From Winogradskyella sp. (GTDB lineage: Bacteria > Bacteroidota > Bacteroidia > Flavobacteriales > Flavobacteriaceae), in the NCBI RefSeq assembly GCF_016744625.1, contig NZ_JADGDZ010000002.1:44866-108865 (forward strand): a stretch of 64,000 nucleotides of DNA. The letters are read 5' to 3'. Shown here piece by piece: positions 18,393 through 26,381 of this stretch. The position numbers and the translations under genes were made by a program. Under the pieces are notes generated by a model. It did no database searches. It was not told the DNA's origin and saw only the letters and a list, made by a program, of their open reading frames with translations. Position 1 is the stretch's first letter. Each line of letters opens with the position of its first letter.

Positions 18393-18881
18393 TTAAGCTG
18401 TTCTGTAATTAGGTAGCGCCTTCACGATGTTGAGCACTATGGTTATTTCTTCCTTATCAAAGCGGTCTTTGAGCGTGTCAATCAGGTTTTTTGAATAGGT
18501 TTCTTGGTAGGCTTTTGCCACTTGAGAGACCTGAACTTTATCTTTCATCTTGCGAAAGACTCCGTAGACTTGTTCTTCATCATCGCCTCCTTGATACCAG
18601 CTTCCCCAAGCTTTGTGAATCTGGTCTGCATAGCGAGAAGCGGTACTTGTTTTTAATACCAACACTTCGCGGTTTACTGTTTGTAACACCTTATTCAAAA
18701 AATGAATATCAAAAGCATTCTGCGAGGTCAGTCCACTTGAAATTGGTTGAATTTGCGCCTGAATAGCAGTCAGTAATTTGCTGGTGCGTACGTCACGACT
18801 GCGCTTCCTCAATGAGAAAAACGTTGTCCCTATAAATAGAGTTCCTACACTTGCGCCTATGATTTTATACGTCATACTCAT
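18393..18881 (-). CDS. Membrane-anchored helical protein, paralog 2
   Basis: 162 residues with the same plan as its downstream neighbour: an N-terminal transmembrane helix, a linker and a C-terminal helical domain. Matching landmarks are FDIHFL versus FDMNYL, VFRKMKDKVQVSQVAKAYQ versus VFGKKLRDKTQIASLSKAF, and ALPNYR versus RLPNYQ. Divergence is high (roughly a third identical by eye), so the duplication is old. Probably a structural membrane protein of the particle. Confidence 0.6.
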   Translation of the reverse strand: MSMTYKIIGASVGTLFIGTTFFSLRKRSRDVRTSKLLTAIQAQIQPISSGLTSQNAFDIHFLNKVLQTVNREVLVLKTSTASRYADQIHKAWGSWYQGGDDEEQVYGVFRKMKDKVQVSQVAKAYQETYSKNLIDTLKDRFDKEEITIVLNIVKALPNYRTA

Positions 18882-19324
18882 TTGTCCAACAGTTTTAAGC
18901 CACGACCTGCAGGTGTGAGCATTGCTAAATCCGACACATCTGCATTCTTTGCTGAATTTTTAAGAAGTACGATAACACCAACCAATACGACTGCCAGTAT
19001 CACAGGAACACCAATCGATAATACCTTTGTCAAACTCTTTCCCAAGCCAAAAACATTTCCACCTATTTCAGATAAATCGGCAATGGTTCTGGTTGCCATA
19101 TTAGAAACATCAAGATTGTTTTGATTGAGCCATTTGTTGAAATTGGGACTCGTTGTACAGGATGCTGAACCGTTAGATTTCCAAGTAATGAGCCATATCA
19201 TTTTTGCATTCTCTTGACCTAATTCGCTCTTTAATTTGGCGAAATAGCTTGTCCAGAAGTCACACGGATCGTCTGCTTCTGGAACTAAAAAAATGCGGTT
19301 ATCTATGTTTACTTGTATCGCCAT
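18878..19324 (-). CDS. Unknown protein with C-terminal transmembrane helix
   Basis: 148 residues. A soluble N-terminal domain with three Cys (DPCDFW, SCTTSPNFNKWLNQNNL), then one strong membrane helix (about 105-122) and a short tail. The Cys-containing N-terminal part resembles no family I can name. The inverted topology (tail-anchored) differs from most neighbours. Late-operon membership suggests a virion or assembly role. Confidence 0.55.
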   Translation of the reverse strand: MAIQVNIDNRIFLVPEADDPCDFWTSYFAKLKSELGQENAKMIWLITWKSNGSASCTTSPNFNKWLNQNNLDVSNMATRTIADLSEIGGNVFGLGKSLTKVLSIGVPVILAVVLVGVIVLLKNSAKNADVSDLAMLTPAGRGLKLLDK

Positions 19325-19512
19325 TAATTACTCCTGAAAATGGTATTACTGTGTTTTTTGCTATCGGTTTTACTGAAATCGTTTTGTTCTAAAAATTGCT
19401 GAAGGCGAGCTTTGAGTTGTGCTTCTTTTCTTAAAGCGGTTCGCTTATCATAATTGATATACAGCTGCCTACCCAACCAAAAACCTACGCCTAATGTCAA
19501 AATCGTTTTCAT
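19324..19512 (-). CDS. Very small membrane protein
   Basis: 62 residues with a short N-terminal hydrophobic segment and a basic, helical tail. Its start and stop touch both neighbours exactly, which is the main evidence that it is a real gene. Function unknown. Confidence 0.5.
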   Translation of the reverse strand: MKTILTLGVGFWLGRQLYINYDKRTALRKEAQLKARLQQFLEQNDFSKTDSKKHSNTIFRSN

Positions 19513-20007
19513 CTACTTTCTCTTGTAAATATTATGCTCGGGAATGTCTAATGCTCTGAGCCATTCTGCTACTTCAAATCCTGGACTATCTTCATCTGCT
19601 TTGGCAGGAATTTCATTAAAACCTGCAATAATGATGTCTGGAAAGCGCAGTATATAGAACTTTACAATCGCTTCGAGTGACTGTTTTTGTTCATCGGTAC
19701 GCGTGTCTTTGTCCCAAGCTTCCTTGAGTGTTCTGCCACCTACATAAGCAATGTGTTTGGCGATTCCCGTGATACCATTTTGTCCGTGAGAGATGCCCCA
19801 TAAATCTGTGGTTGTTGGGCTGTCTTCACTTATGATGGTTTGTAACACACCATCTTGAAGTACGAGATAATCAATGCCTGGACGGTTCCATCCAAAACCG
19901 CCTTTATCTTTTGGTAGCGTGTGCTGATTGATAATAATTTCTTTACCAAAGTCTTTAGCTTCGCTGGTATCGGTACTTTGTATGATGAGATAATCTACTT
20001 TTTGCAT
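19513..20007 (-). CDS. Amidase_2-like protein lacking zinc ligands
   Basis: 164 residues that follow the N-acetylmuramoyl-L-alanine amidase fold: YLIIQSTDT where active enzymes have I-H-C-T, GIDYLVLQDG, KDTRTDEQKQSLEAIVKF, IIAGFNEI where active enzymes have G-H-x-D, and DSPGFEV where active enzymes have C-P-G-F. All three zinc ligands are replaced (His to Gln10, His to Phe130, Cys to Ser141). It is therefore probably not an active amidase and may bind peptidoglycan or serve as a structural part. Its start lies 10 bases after the CHAP-like gene's stop, and no signal peptide or membrane span is seen. Confidence 0.7.
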   Translation of the reverse strand: MQKVDYLIIQSTDTSEAKDFGKEIIINQHTLPKDKGGFGWNRPGIDYLVLQDGVLQTIISEDSPTTTDLWGISHGQNGITGIAKHIAYVGGRTLKEAWDKDTRTDEQKQSLEAIVKFYILRFPDIIIAGFNEIPAKADEDSPGFEVAEWLRALDIPEHNIYKRK

Positions 20008-20017
20008 CTGTTTTGAT

Positions 20018-20455
20018 TTAAAGGTTTATGGCGGATAAGCGTCTAAAGCCCAATAAGCGATAGACAGGATATTTCTTGATGTTAACTTGATTACTTTGGT
20101 TGCCTCCCAAGACGTAGATGTATTTTTTGTCTTCGGAATAACTGATAAAAAGACCTACGTGACCTTTCCAACTGGACTTTTTATGACGCCAGAAGACGAC
20201 CACATCGTTAAGTTTTGGTTCGTTGATTTCCTCGCCAACTTGCAACCAAGAACGCGCAGTAAGTTTATTACTTCGTTCTAATTTCGCCTTGAGCGCTACC
20301 CAATTGATAAAGGCAGAACACCAAGCAGTTTCATCTGTAGAAACCCAAGTATGACCTATTTCCTTGAAGTAGTTGAGAACAATGGGATTATGTTGATAGC
20401 CTACAATTTCGGTTACACCGTATTGGCTTAAGGCTATATTAATAAGTTGACTCAT
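20018..20455 (-). CDS. CHAP/NlpC-P60-like peptidoglycan peptidase (TIGR02594-like)
   Basis: 145 residues. Catalytic Cys46 in AWCSAFINW and His99 in GHVGLFI fit the papain-like CHAP/NlpC fold, and the LGGNQSNQV turn follows as in TIGR02594 proteins. It would cut peptide crosslinks in the wall. With the M15-like peptidase this gives two apparently active wall hydrolases in the operon. It overlaps the propeller gene by 17 bases and has no signal sequence, so it needs a holin or particle for delivery. Confidence 0.75.
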   Translation of the reverse strand: MSQLINIALSQYGVTEIVGYQHNPIVLNYFKEIGHTWVSTDETAWCSAFINWVALKAKLERSNKLTARSWLQVGEEINEPKLNDVVVFWRHKKSSWKGHVGLFISYSEDKKYIYVLGGNQSNQVNIKKYPVYRLLGFRRLSAINL

Positions 20456-22028
20456 TAGGTGGATCGTCTTTAGGGTTATCGAGCCACGATACTGGAATGC
20501 CTTTACTCATTTGGACACCAGTAGATATTCTTGATTTTTCGGGAAGTAGATTATACATCTCTATTTGATTGTAATAAATTAAAAAGCTGACTTGTTGTAA
20601 CGGATTGATTTTAAAACACCAGGTCACGTGTCCATCTATTAAGTTTCCATCAAAGTCAAATACCTCTGAAACATTTGCAAAGTTTTGAGGACTCTGACTA
20701 TTACTCAACGAGATGGTTTTACAGATTTCGGTACCAGTGACGGACTTCTCTGTAATCTGTAGTGCATTGATGCGGTCTTCTCCAGAAGCGACCAGCTTTA
20801 CGTGACCAACCATTGCAGGATTATGTTGGAAGTCTTCACGATCTTCATAATATTCTTCGTTTACGGTTACGGTAGGACCAGATTGTAATCCCGAAATGCT
20901 AACTGTATCATCTACAGAGTTACTTACGCCTATAATTTCTTCCTTAGAACTAATAGCTAACCCAAGTCCAAAACTTTCAGTTTTAATAGTATCTAATACT
21001 TGATGCTTTGGGCTAATTCTACTGAACGTTTGATCGCCTCGATTTCCCACGTACATCAATCCATTATGCGAATTATAAGCAATAGCTACAGGATCTTTAC
21101 CTACTCTTAATTTAGTGATGGCTCCAAATCTTACGGTGTCTAAAACCGAAACAGAATTTGAATTATTCAGTACCATATACATATTCTTGGTCACTGGATG
21201 GAATTGAAACGAAACAATATCTGCCACTACAGAACCTACGCTTCCTTTTTGATTGCCTTGAAGATCATACACATTGATAGCGCCATCCACAATATTGTGA
21301 ATGTATAAATCACCTGAATCTGTATCAACTCCAAGTGTTCTGGCTCCAGGTACTAAAGGCAAATTATTTACTCTACGATTGATGCAAATTTTAGAGATTG
21401 TTCCTGAAACTAAATTTGCTGTATAATAACATTGATCCACTGGATTATAAACGATATCTACTGGACGATTTCCAACAGATTCTCTTCGTAAAATTGTAAA
21501 GTCTTGATTTATAAAAACGACTTCATTTGATACTGAGCAAGCTACCGCAACTACTCCGTATTCAACACTATTAGCAGATGTATTTACCGCTAAAGCAACT
21601 GGACTGATACTACCTGGAACGCTTAAAATTGTCGGATTAACAGCTCTTCTTTCGCCAACTCCAGATCCACTATCAGTCTGAGAATTACCTTGCAATAAGT
21701 CAATAGTCGTAACAAGTTCTCCTGAAGGGTTAACCACCGAAACTGAATCGCCTAATTGATTCACTACATAAAATAAGTCTGTAGCAACATTATAGACCAA
21801 CTCTTGTGGTTGCTTATCTACGATTACACTTTTTGTTCCTTCTTCATTTATAAACATTGGGTCAGTAAGAGGTGTGCAAGCAATCGCACCCCAAAGACAT
21901 ACTTTTCTTATGTCCTTAGTATGGTTGGTAACCGTTACTTGTACAACATCATTATCTTTTTGAAGTTGTGCGTAGAAACGTTTTAAACTTGCCTGCTTGT
22001 CTAACCAAGTATATGTTGCTCTACTCAT
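20439..22028 (-). CDS. Capsid-paralog protein with inserted YVTN beta-propeller
   Basis: 529 residues. Residues about 26-64 (VVQVTVTNHT, LWGA) and about 385-510 (TVTVNEEYYEDRE, SPQNF, DGHVTWCFKINP) are both colinear with one continuous domain in the 303-residue protein at 25395-26306, residues 87-222. Between them sit about seven YVTN-like blades (repeat starts PQELVYN, PVALAVN, PVDIVYN, ARTLGVD, IVSFQFH, PVAIAYN, GLGLAIS). The propeller is thus a domain inserted into a loop of the same fold, probably as a surface turret for receptor binding or symmetry. No signal peptide. This is the strongest structural clue in the operon; the virion role is inferred. Confidence 0.7.
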   Translation of the reverse strand: MSRATYTWLDKQASLKRFYAQLQKDNDVVQVTVTNHTKDIRKVCLWGAIACTPLTDPMFINEEGTKSVIVDKQPQELVYNVATDLFYVVNQLGDSVSVVNPSGELVTTIDLLQGNSQTDSGSGVGERRAVNPTILSVPGSISPVALAVNTSANSVEYGVVAVACSVSNEVVFINQDFTILRRESVGNRPVDIVYNPVDQCYYTANLVSGTISKICINRRVNNLPLVPGARTLGVDTDSGDLYIHNIVDGAINVYDLQGNQKGSVGSVVADIVSFQFHPVTKNMYMVLNNSNSVSVLDTVRFGAITKLRVGKDPVAIAYNSHNGLMYVGNRGDQTFSRISPKHQVLDTIKTESFGLGLAISSKEEIIGVSNSVDDTVSISGLQSGPTVTVNEEYYEDREDFQHNPAMVGHVKLVASGEDRINALQITEKSVTGTEICKTISLSNSQSPQNFANVSEVFDFDGNLIDGHVTWCFKINPLQQVSFLIYYNQIEMYNLLPEKSRISTGVQMSKGIPVSWLDNPKDDPPNESTY

Positions 22029-22779
22029 TGGCTCTATAATTTTCTATAAAATTGATAACATCTTTGGTACGCTCAATTTGTGATGCACCAACCATTTCTG
22101 GGTTTTTCCCGAACACTTTCGTTACCGCATACACCGCCTCAATGGTTGGGAAACCATAATCGAGGTATTGTTTCATTCCGCATAAATCTGCGGTGGTTTG
22201 ACTGCGCGTATTTAAGAACCAATGACAACCTTCGTGTGCTAAAATGGCAACACGAATAGGAATGGTGTACGATTTAAATAAACGTTGTGATATCTGAACT
22301 CTCGGCATTTTGCGATGCGTTCTCGCTGGTGTGATAAGCTCTGTACCAAAAGGATCTGTTATTTTATCTAAATATTGAAATAGAAATTCGTTGTCGGTGC
22401 TTTCATAAAAACCAGGAGGCACATAACCTGCTTTTTGTGCAAACTGAATCGCAAATTCTAAGAAACGATGTTGGTCGTCAGTCGCCCAAACCGCAAGTGC
22501 TGGCATTTTTTCAATTTTCACATTGACGATTTCAAAAGCATCGTCATCTGCGTGGTTTTTATCAAAGACTTCCATCTCCAGCACTTCTGGAGAGACAGGT
22601 AATGCGATCACAAATTCTCGTTTTGAGTTTGCTTTCGCGAAAGCGGCTTTTCTCCTAAAATAATAGCTATTAGGATGCTCAGGATCATACACACGAATTC
22701 CCAACTCAAAAGGCATCAAAGCCATAATGGTCAGTTTTATCTGAAAGCGTTCTCTATTTGATGGAATGGTTGTTATCAC
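22021..22779 (-). CDS. Zinc metallopeptidase-like protein (HEGCH)
   Basis: 252 residues from a GTG overlapping the upstream stop; the ATG at 22723-22725 would give 234 residues. It contains AILAHEGCHWFLN, an HExxH zinc motif, followed by ADLCG, where Asp may be the third ligand. There is no membrane span or signal. It could be a maturation protease for virion proteins or a host-targeting enzyme. The palindrome at 22631 encodes AAFAKA near the N-terminus. The overall fold is not recognised outside the motif. Confidence 0.6.
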   Translation of the reverse strand: MITTIPSNRERFQIKLTIMALMPFELGIRVYDPEHPNSYYFRRKAAFAKANSKREFVIALPVSPEVLEMEVFDKNHADDDAFEIVNVKIEKMPALAVWATDDQHRFLEFAIQFAQKAGYVPPGFYESTDNEFLFQYLDKITDPFGTELITPARTHRKMPRVQISQRLFKSYTIPIRVAILAHEGCHWFLNTRSQTTADLCGMKQYLDYGFPTIEAVYAVTKVFGKNPEMVGASQIERTKDVINFIENYRANE

Positions 22780-23249
22780 TGAGGATATTGTTGGTATTGC
22801 TTATTCTTAGAACTACTCATTACTGCAAGTCCAATCACTCCGACAACTACGACGCCACCTAAAACATAAACGATGGTAGGAATCCCTTTTTTCTCTTCTT
22901 CTGGAACTTCTGGAGCTCCTAAGTCTACAGAGAAGTCCGAAGGTAATTCTGCGTTAGTGCCATATCCATCTAAAGGTTTTGGTGTAGTAAACGAATCGAT
23001 TACTTGACCTATTGCTGTAGCGCCACCAGCTTCTTTATAAATCTGTCCTACATCTTTAAAGAACTTCGTGCGCTTTGCTTTGCGCTCTATTCGTTTTGGA
23101 GCAGATCTTCTTACCGTTCGTCTGGCCGCACGTGTTGCTTTTCGCTTGGCACGTCTTGCTTTACGTTTCTTTTTATTTCCAAAAAAGTCATCGTAATCCT
23201 CATCTTGTAGATGGCGACTTAAAATGCTCTCTGTTTCTCCTAAAATCAT
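22776..23249 (-). CDS. Arg/Lys-rich protein with C-terminal transmembrane helix
   Basis: 157 residues. An acidic start (LQDEDYDDFFG) is followed by a strongly basic stretch (KKKRKARRAKRKATRAARRT), an acidic/Pro linker and one membrane helix (about 127-146) with a short Gln/Tyr tail. The DEDYD-x-F-G plus poly-Arg start is shared with the protein at 23461-24021, so these may bind nucleic acid or the acidic capsid N-termini just beneath the membrane. Function inferred. Confidence 0.6.
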   Translation of the reverse strand: MILGETESILSRHLQDEDYDDFFGNKKKRKARRAKRKATRAARRTVRRSAPKRIERKAKRTKFFKDVGQIYKEAGGATAIGQVIDSFTTPKPLDGYGTNAELPSDFSVDLGAPEVPEEEKKGIPTIVYVLGGVVVVGVIGLAVMSSSKNKQYQQYPQ

Positions 23250-23258
23250 AAATGGGAA

Positions 23259-23486
23259 TTAGATAATTTGCATTATTCTTAAGGTCGAGGCTCCAGGATC
23301 GTAGGTAATTTTCTTATAACCTTTACCCACAAAAGGGTAGCCCTTTGCTTCGCCTGGAAATAAAACCACTCCATTAACCAAAGCTTTTCCCTCTCCCACG
23401 TTTTTAATTGAGGCACTCAAAAACCCATCACTTATTTCTCCTGAGACCGTTGTGTCAATTTCATTTACTTGTGCTAATATGTCCAT
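23259..23486 (-). CDS. Small beta-rich protein
   Basis: 75 residues from the ATG at 23484-23486, which I prefer over a start 17 codons upstream because the upstream gene's frame covers that stretch. Beta-strand pattern with the conserved-looking GKALVNGVVLFPGEAKGYPF turn. No membrane span. It could be a small spike or pentamer-like structural protein, but I cannot name a family. Confidence 0.5.
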   Translation of the reverse strand: MDILAQVNEIDTTVSGEISDGFLSASIKNVGEGKALVNGVVLFPGEAKGYPFVGKGYKKITYDPGASTLRIMQII

Positions 23487-24021
23487 TTTGTAATTTTTTG
23501 TTTTGAATGAATTTATAAATCCCAAATCCTGTGACACCTACAACGCCCACGACAGCAATAACTTTAACCACTTTGCTCACCTTACTGTCAGATTTCATTG
23601 TCTTTTTACTGGCTTCTACTTGTGCAGTGTGAAGTTGTTTGACTTCGGCTTTTGCAACAGCCGATAATGGTGTTTTGACAACCGATGGATTTGATTTTTT
23701 AATCAAGTGACTTATGGGTGTCTTTGTTTTGACTGGTGGTTTTTTAGTCTTGATGACCGCTTTTTTCGGTTGTACCGTTTTCTTACGAATCACAGGAATA
23801 CTCTTCACTCGAATAGGCGGTAATTTCATAGGACGACCAAGAACGACTCTGGGGCGACTTCTTACAGGTGGTCTGCTTAATTTTGGTTTAGAAGACCGTC
23901 TGCGTTTTAATAATTTTCGAGTACGTCGTTTCTTTCTGCGACGACGACGTCTGCCTCCAAAATTATCGTAGTCTTCGTCCTGATAAACATCATAATCCGT
24001 AAGTGCGTAGGTGTTTGTCAT
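23461..24021 (-). CDS. Arg-rich protein with C-terminal transmembrane helix
   Basis: 186 residues. The start YQDEDYDNFGGRRRRRRKKRR mirrors the paralog-like protein at 22776-23249. A long Lys/Arg/Pro region (about 20-100) is followed by a helix and a membrane span (about 148-168). It overlaps the downstream small gene by 26 bases. It probably tethers nucleic acid or capsid to a membrane. Charge pattern and repeated architecture are the evidence. Confidence 0.6.
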   Translation of the reverse strand: MTNTYALTDYDVYQDEDYDNFGGRRRRRRKKRRTRKLLKRRRSSKPKLSRPPVRSRPRVVLGRPMKLPPIRVKSIPVIRKKTVQPKKAVIKTKKPPVKTKTPISHLIKKSNPSVVKTPLSAVAKAEVKQLHTAQVEASKKTMKSDSKVSKVVKVIAVVGVVGVTGFGIYKFIQNKKLQNGHISTSK

Positions 24022-24022
24022 T

Positions 24023-24661
24023 TTATCTCGGTATTGGCATCGGTTGTTGTCCGTAAGGCATAGGTGGACGTCCCGATTTCATTAATACTACCGCTCCGAT
24101 TCCTAAGACGACCACACCGCCGCCTATCATTAGCATCATATTGGTTTTCTTTTTTGCAGCTTCGGCTTTCTTCTTTTCCTCCTCACGACGACGTGCTTCC
24201 TCTTGTCTACGTCTTTCTTCTGCCTCACGACGTTTGCGTTCTTGCTCTTCTCGCATACGCTGCATACGCATTTCCATATCTCTTTTGGCCGCAGCAGCTT
24301 GGGCAGATGCTCTTGCTTGTGCAGCTGCTTGAGCTGCGCCACTATTAGATGAACCTCCACGTTTCTTTTTCTTAAAGAGTCCACCTATAATGCCTACAGC
24401 ACCTTTGGCAATCGCTCCCCAAAATTGGTCGTTCTCTTGTGATGAGAAACGAGCTATTAAAGTTTCTAACGCTTTCGCGAAAGCGTAATCTCCATCTTTT
24501 AATAGGTCAACCACCTCATTTACGAGTTGCTCTTTTGATGGTTTACCTTGAAAGAACACATTGCTTTTAGCAAGTAATTCTTGAACAGGTTTTGGATAAT
24601 TGAGAACCAAATAAGTAAGGTTATCAATCGCCTGATTGTATTGTGATTGTTTATTTGACAT
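24023..24661 (-). CDS. Coiled-coil protein with C-terminal transmembrane helix
   Basis: 212 residues. An N-terminal helical domain (about 1-85), a short hydrophobic GAVGIIGGLF stretch, an Ala/Arg/Glu-rich single long helix (about 105-170) and a membrane span (about 175-193) with a Pro/Met tail. The shape suggests a rod standing on a membrane. One GCTTTCGCGAAAGC palindrome at 24471 encodes AFAKA. Unknown function in the late operon. Confidence 0.6.
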   Translation of the reverse strand: MSNKQSQYNQAIDNLTYLVLNYPKPVQELLAKSNVFFQGKPSKEQLVNEVVDLLKDGDYAFAKALETLIARFSSQENDQFWGAIAKGAVGIIGGLFKKKKRGGSSNSGAAQAAAQARASAQAAAAKRDMEMRMQRMREEQERKRREAEERRRQEEARRREEEKKKAEAAKKKTNMMLMIGGGVVVLGIGAVVLMKSGRPPMPYGQQPMPIPR

Positions 24662-25292
24662 TGCTAAAATTGAATTTTAAACCGTGCCCAACTAAAGCGC
24701 CTGCGATGAAAACCACTCCAAAAAGTAGGAGTTCATCTTTAGTCACGCTAAAGGTTTTATGCGGTTGTGGTTTAGGTTCTGCTTCTTTTTTCTTTGCTTC
24801 TTTACGAATGCGCACTTCGTTCCAAACCATTTGAACTTCCTGCGCAAGATTCTTATCATCTGCTTGAGCGTTAGATCGTTTTACGATGGTCTGGTAATAG
24901 CGTTCTAAGTCCTTGTCAGAATAGCTCTCAAACTGGTTAAGAAAACTGTCTTCATCTCCTGTGCCTGAATAATTAGAATGCCCACAAGCTTTACAGAAAT
25001 TACTTTCTGTATTGTAAGAGTCGTTGCTACAAGCACCACAAAAGTTGTCTTCTTTGGGTTGGCTAAGCTTTAGAATAGCCTCCTTATCGGGATGTAATTG
25101 TATGAGCTCTTTAATAACCTTCCGACCTTTTTTGCGAGCAAGTTCTTTTATAGCTTCTGCTAGGTGTTTAGGGTCTTCGGGCGCTTCAAAACCATACTCA
25201 AACAACAATTTTGCAACATCATCTGTATTGTGATAGACGATATAATCGATTCTATTTTGAGCTAGTGAAGGTGTTTGTTTTGAGTTTTTCAT
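24651..25292 (-). CDS. Zinc-ribbon protein with C-terminal transmembrane helix
   Basis: 213 residues from the ATG at 25290-25292; an upstream start would overlap the leader and lacks support. A helical N-terminus, then a double-CxxC zinc ribbon (FCGACSND and FCKACGHSN), a helical segment and a membrane span (about 190-206). It may organise assembly at the membrane. Family not recognised. Confidence 0.6.
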   Translation of the reverse strand: MKNSKQTPSLAQNRIDYIVYHNTDDVAKLLFEYGFEAPEDPKHLAEAIKELARKKGRKVIKELIQLHPDKEAILKLSQPKEDNFCGACSNDSYNTESNFCKACGHSNYSGTGDEDSFLNQFESYSDKDLERYYQTIVKRSNAQADDKNLAQEVQMVWNEVRIRKEAKKKEAEPKPQPHKTFSVTKDELLLFGVVFIAGALVGHGLKFNFSNVK

Positions 25293-25394
25293 CTTGATTT
25301 CAATAAGAACAGCCAGAGTGTATGGTTTAGGGGAAAACCGACTCTGGCTGTCTGGTATTAGGTACAAAGTCTGGACGATTTCCTTATTACAGGA

Positions 25395-26306
25395 CTATCG
25401 TCTACGACGTCTTACCAATCGAGAAACTGGACGTCTCGCCACCGGTTTTCTGACTAGTCTACGACGTTTTACAACTCTACGAGTAGGACGTCTCACCACT
25501 CTACGTCTAGGACGCACACCTAATGCTGTTGGTCTTTTTCTACGGATTAAATCCAGTTGTGGAAGCCCAGTGGTACGTGGTGCTCTTGAAAGCTCTGCCA
25601 CGTTAGTGCCTTTTAAAAGGTTACCCAGATTTGCTCTCGCTTTAATCGTAAATGTGAATACTGCCGTCACACCATCTTCTACAGATACACGCAGGGAATC
25701 CTGACCTGTAACATCCATCTCGAAGTTATCATCGTCGATGAGTTGTTGGGTAAAGTTTTGTGGCGAAGTCGCATTACGCGGTTGATAAACTCTGGTGGTT
25801 TTAGACCCAGAAGCGGTTCTACGGTCAATACGTAGCACGTTATCAAATTGCAGTGCGTTACTCACAGAGTATTTCATTCCCGCAATCTTGAACGGATTTG
25901 ATTTGCTCTCTTCACGTACTTCTTTGTGACTGGACTCTTCAATCTCAACGGTTAGTCCGTTAGGTTGAGCAGCTTCTGCATTACCACCAAAAATAACTGC
26001 CTCTGCACGAGCGCCAGATTTGTTAGTCACGACAACCGTAAGGGTTCTATCGTTAGGGTCTATCTTGCCAATACTTGATTTTGTGTAATCATCATAGGCA
26101 TCATCGTCGTACTCGCCTTCATCAGCGTAGTCGTCGTAATCATCATATTCATCTTCGTACTCTTCGTCATAACCGTCTTCTAAACCTTCAAATCCAGTAT
26201 CGAAGTCGTCTTCTTCATCGTCGTACATCTCGTCGTTATCGTAGTCGTCATACTGATCTTCAGCAGCTTCTTCGTAACGCATTAATTCGTCGTTATAATC
26301 TTTCAT
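25395..26306 (-). CDS. Candidate major capsid protein with acidic N-tail and Arg-rich C-tail
   Basis: 303 residues in three zones: residues 1-75 are almost all Asp/Glu/Tyr, residues about 85-225 form a beta-rich domain (RTLTVVVTN, VIFGG, SPQNF at 181-185, AVFTFTIKA), and residues about 255-303 are mostly Arg with a few Val/Pro. The central domain matches both halves of the split domain in the beta-propeller protein at 20439-22028. Opposite-charge tails could interlock subunits or bind DNA. No signal peptide or enzyme motif. A hairpin cluster precedes it, unlike the overlapping genes around it, which fits separate control of an abundant protein. Capsid identity is inferred. Confidence 0.6.
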   Translation of the reverse strand: MKDYNDELMRYEEAAEDQYDDYDNDEMYDDEEDDFDTGFEGLEDGYDEEYEDEYDDYDDYADEGEYDDDAYDDYTKSSIGKIDPNDRTLTVVVTNKSGARAEAVIFGGNAEAAQPNGLTVEIEESSHKEVREESKSNPFKIAGMKYSVSNALQFDNVLRIDRRTASGSKTTRVYQPRNATSPQNFTQQLIDDDNFEMDVTGQDSLRVSVEDGVTAVFTFTIKARANLGNLLKGTNVAELSRAPRTTGLPQLDLIRRKRPTALGVRPRRRVVRRPTRRVVKRRRLVRKPVARRPVSRLVRRRRR

Positions 26307-26322
26307 TTGTTTTCATTGTTTG

Positions 26323-26381
26323 CCTGTTCAAAAAACAGGATGATACTTTTGTTTTGGTGTCCAAAAGTGTCTCTAAACACT
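26323..26381 (-). promoter_or_regulatory. Hairpin cluster in the leader of the capsid-like gene
   Basis: Three short hairpins in 60 bases: CCTGTT/AACAGG (26323-26339), TTTTGG/CCAAAA with a 3-base loop (26352-26366) and AGTGT/ACACT (26366-26381). They lie between the upstream gene's stop and the ATG of the capsid-like gene. They may stabilise or process the mRNA so that this gene is expressed more than its neighbours. Confidence 0.45.
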
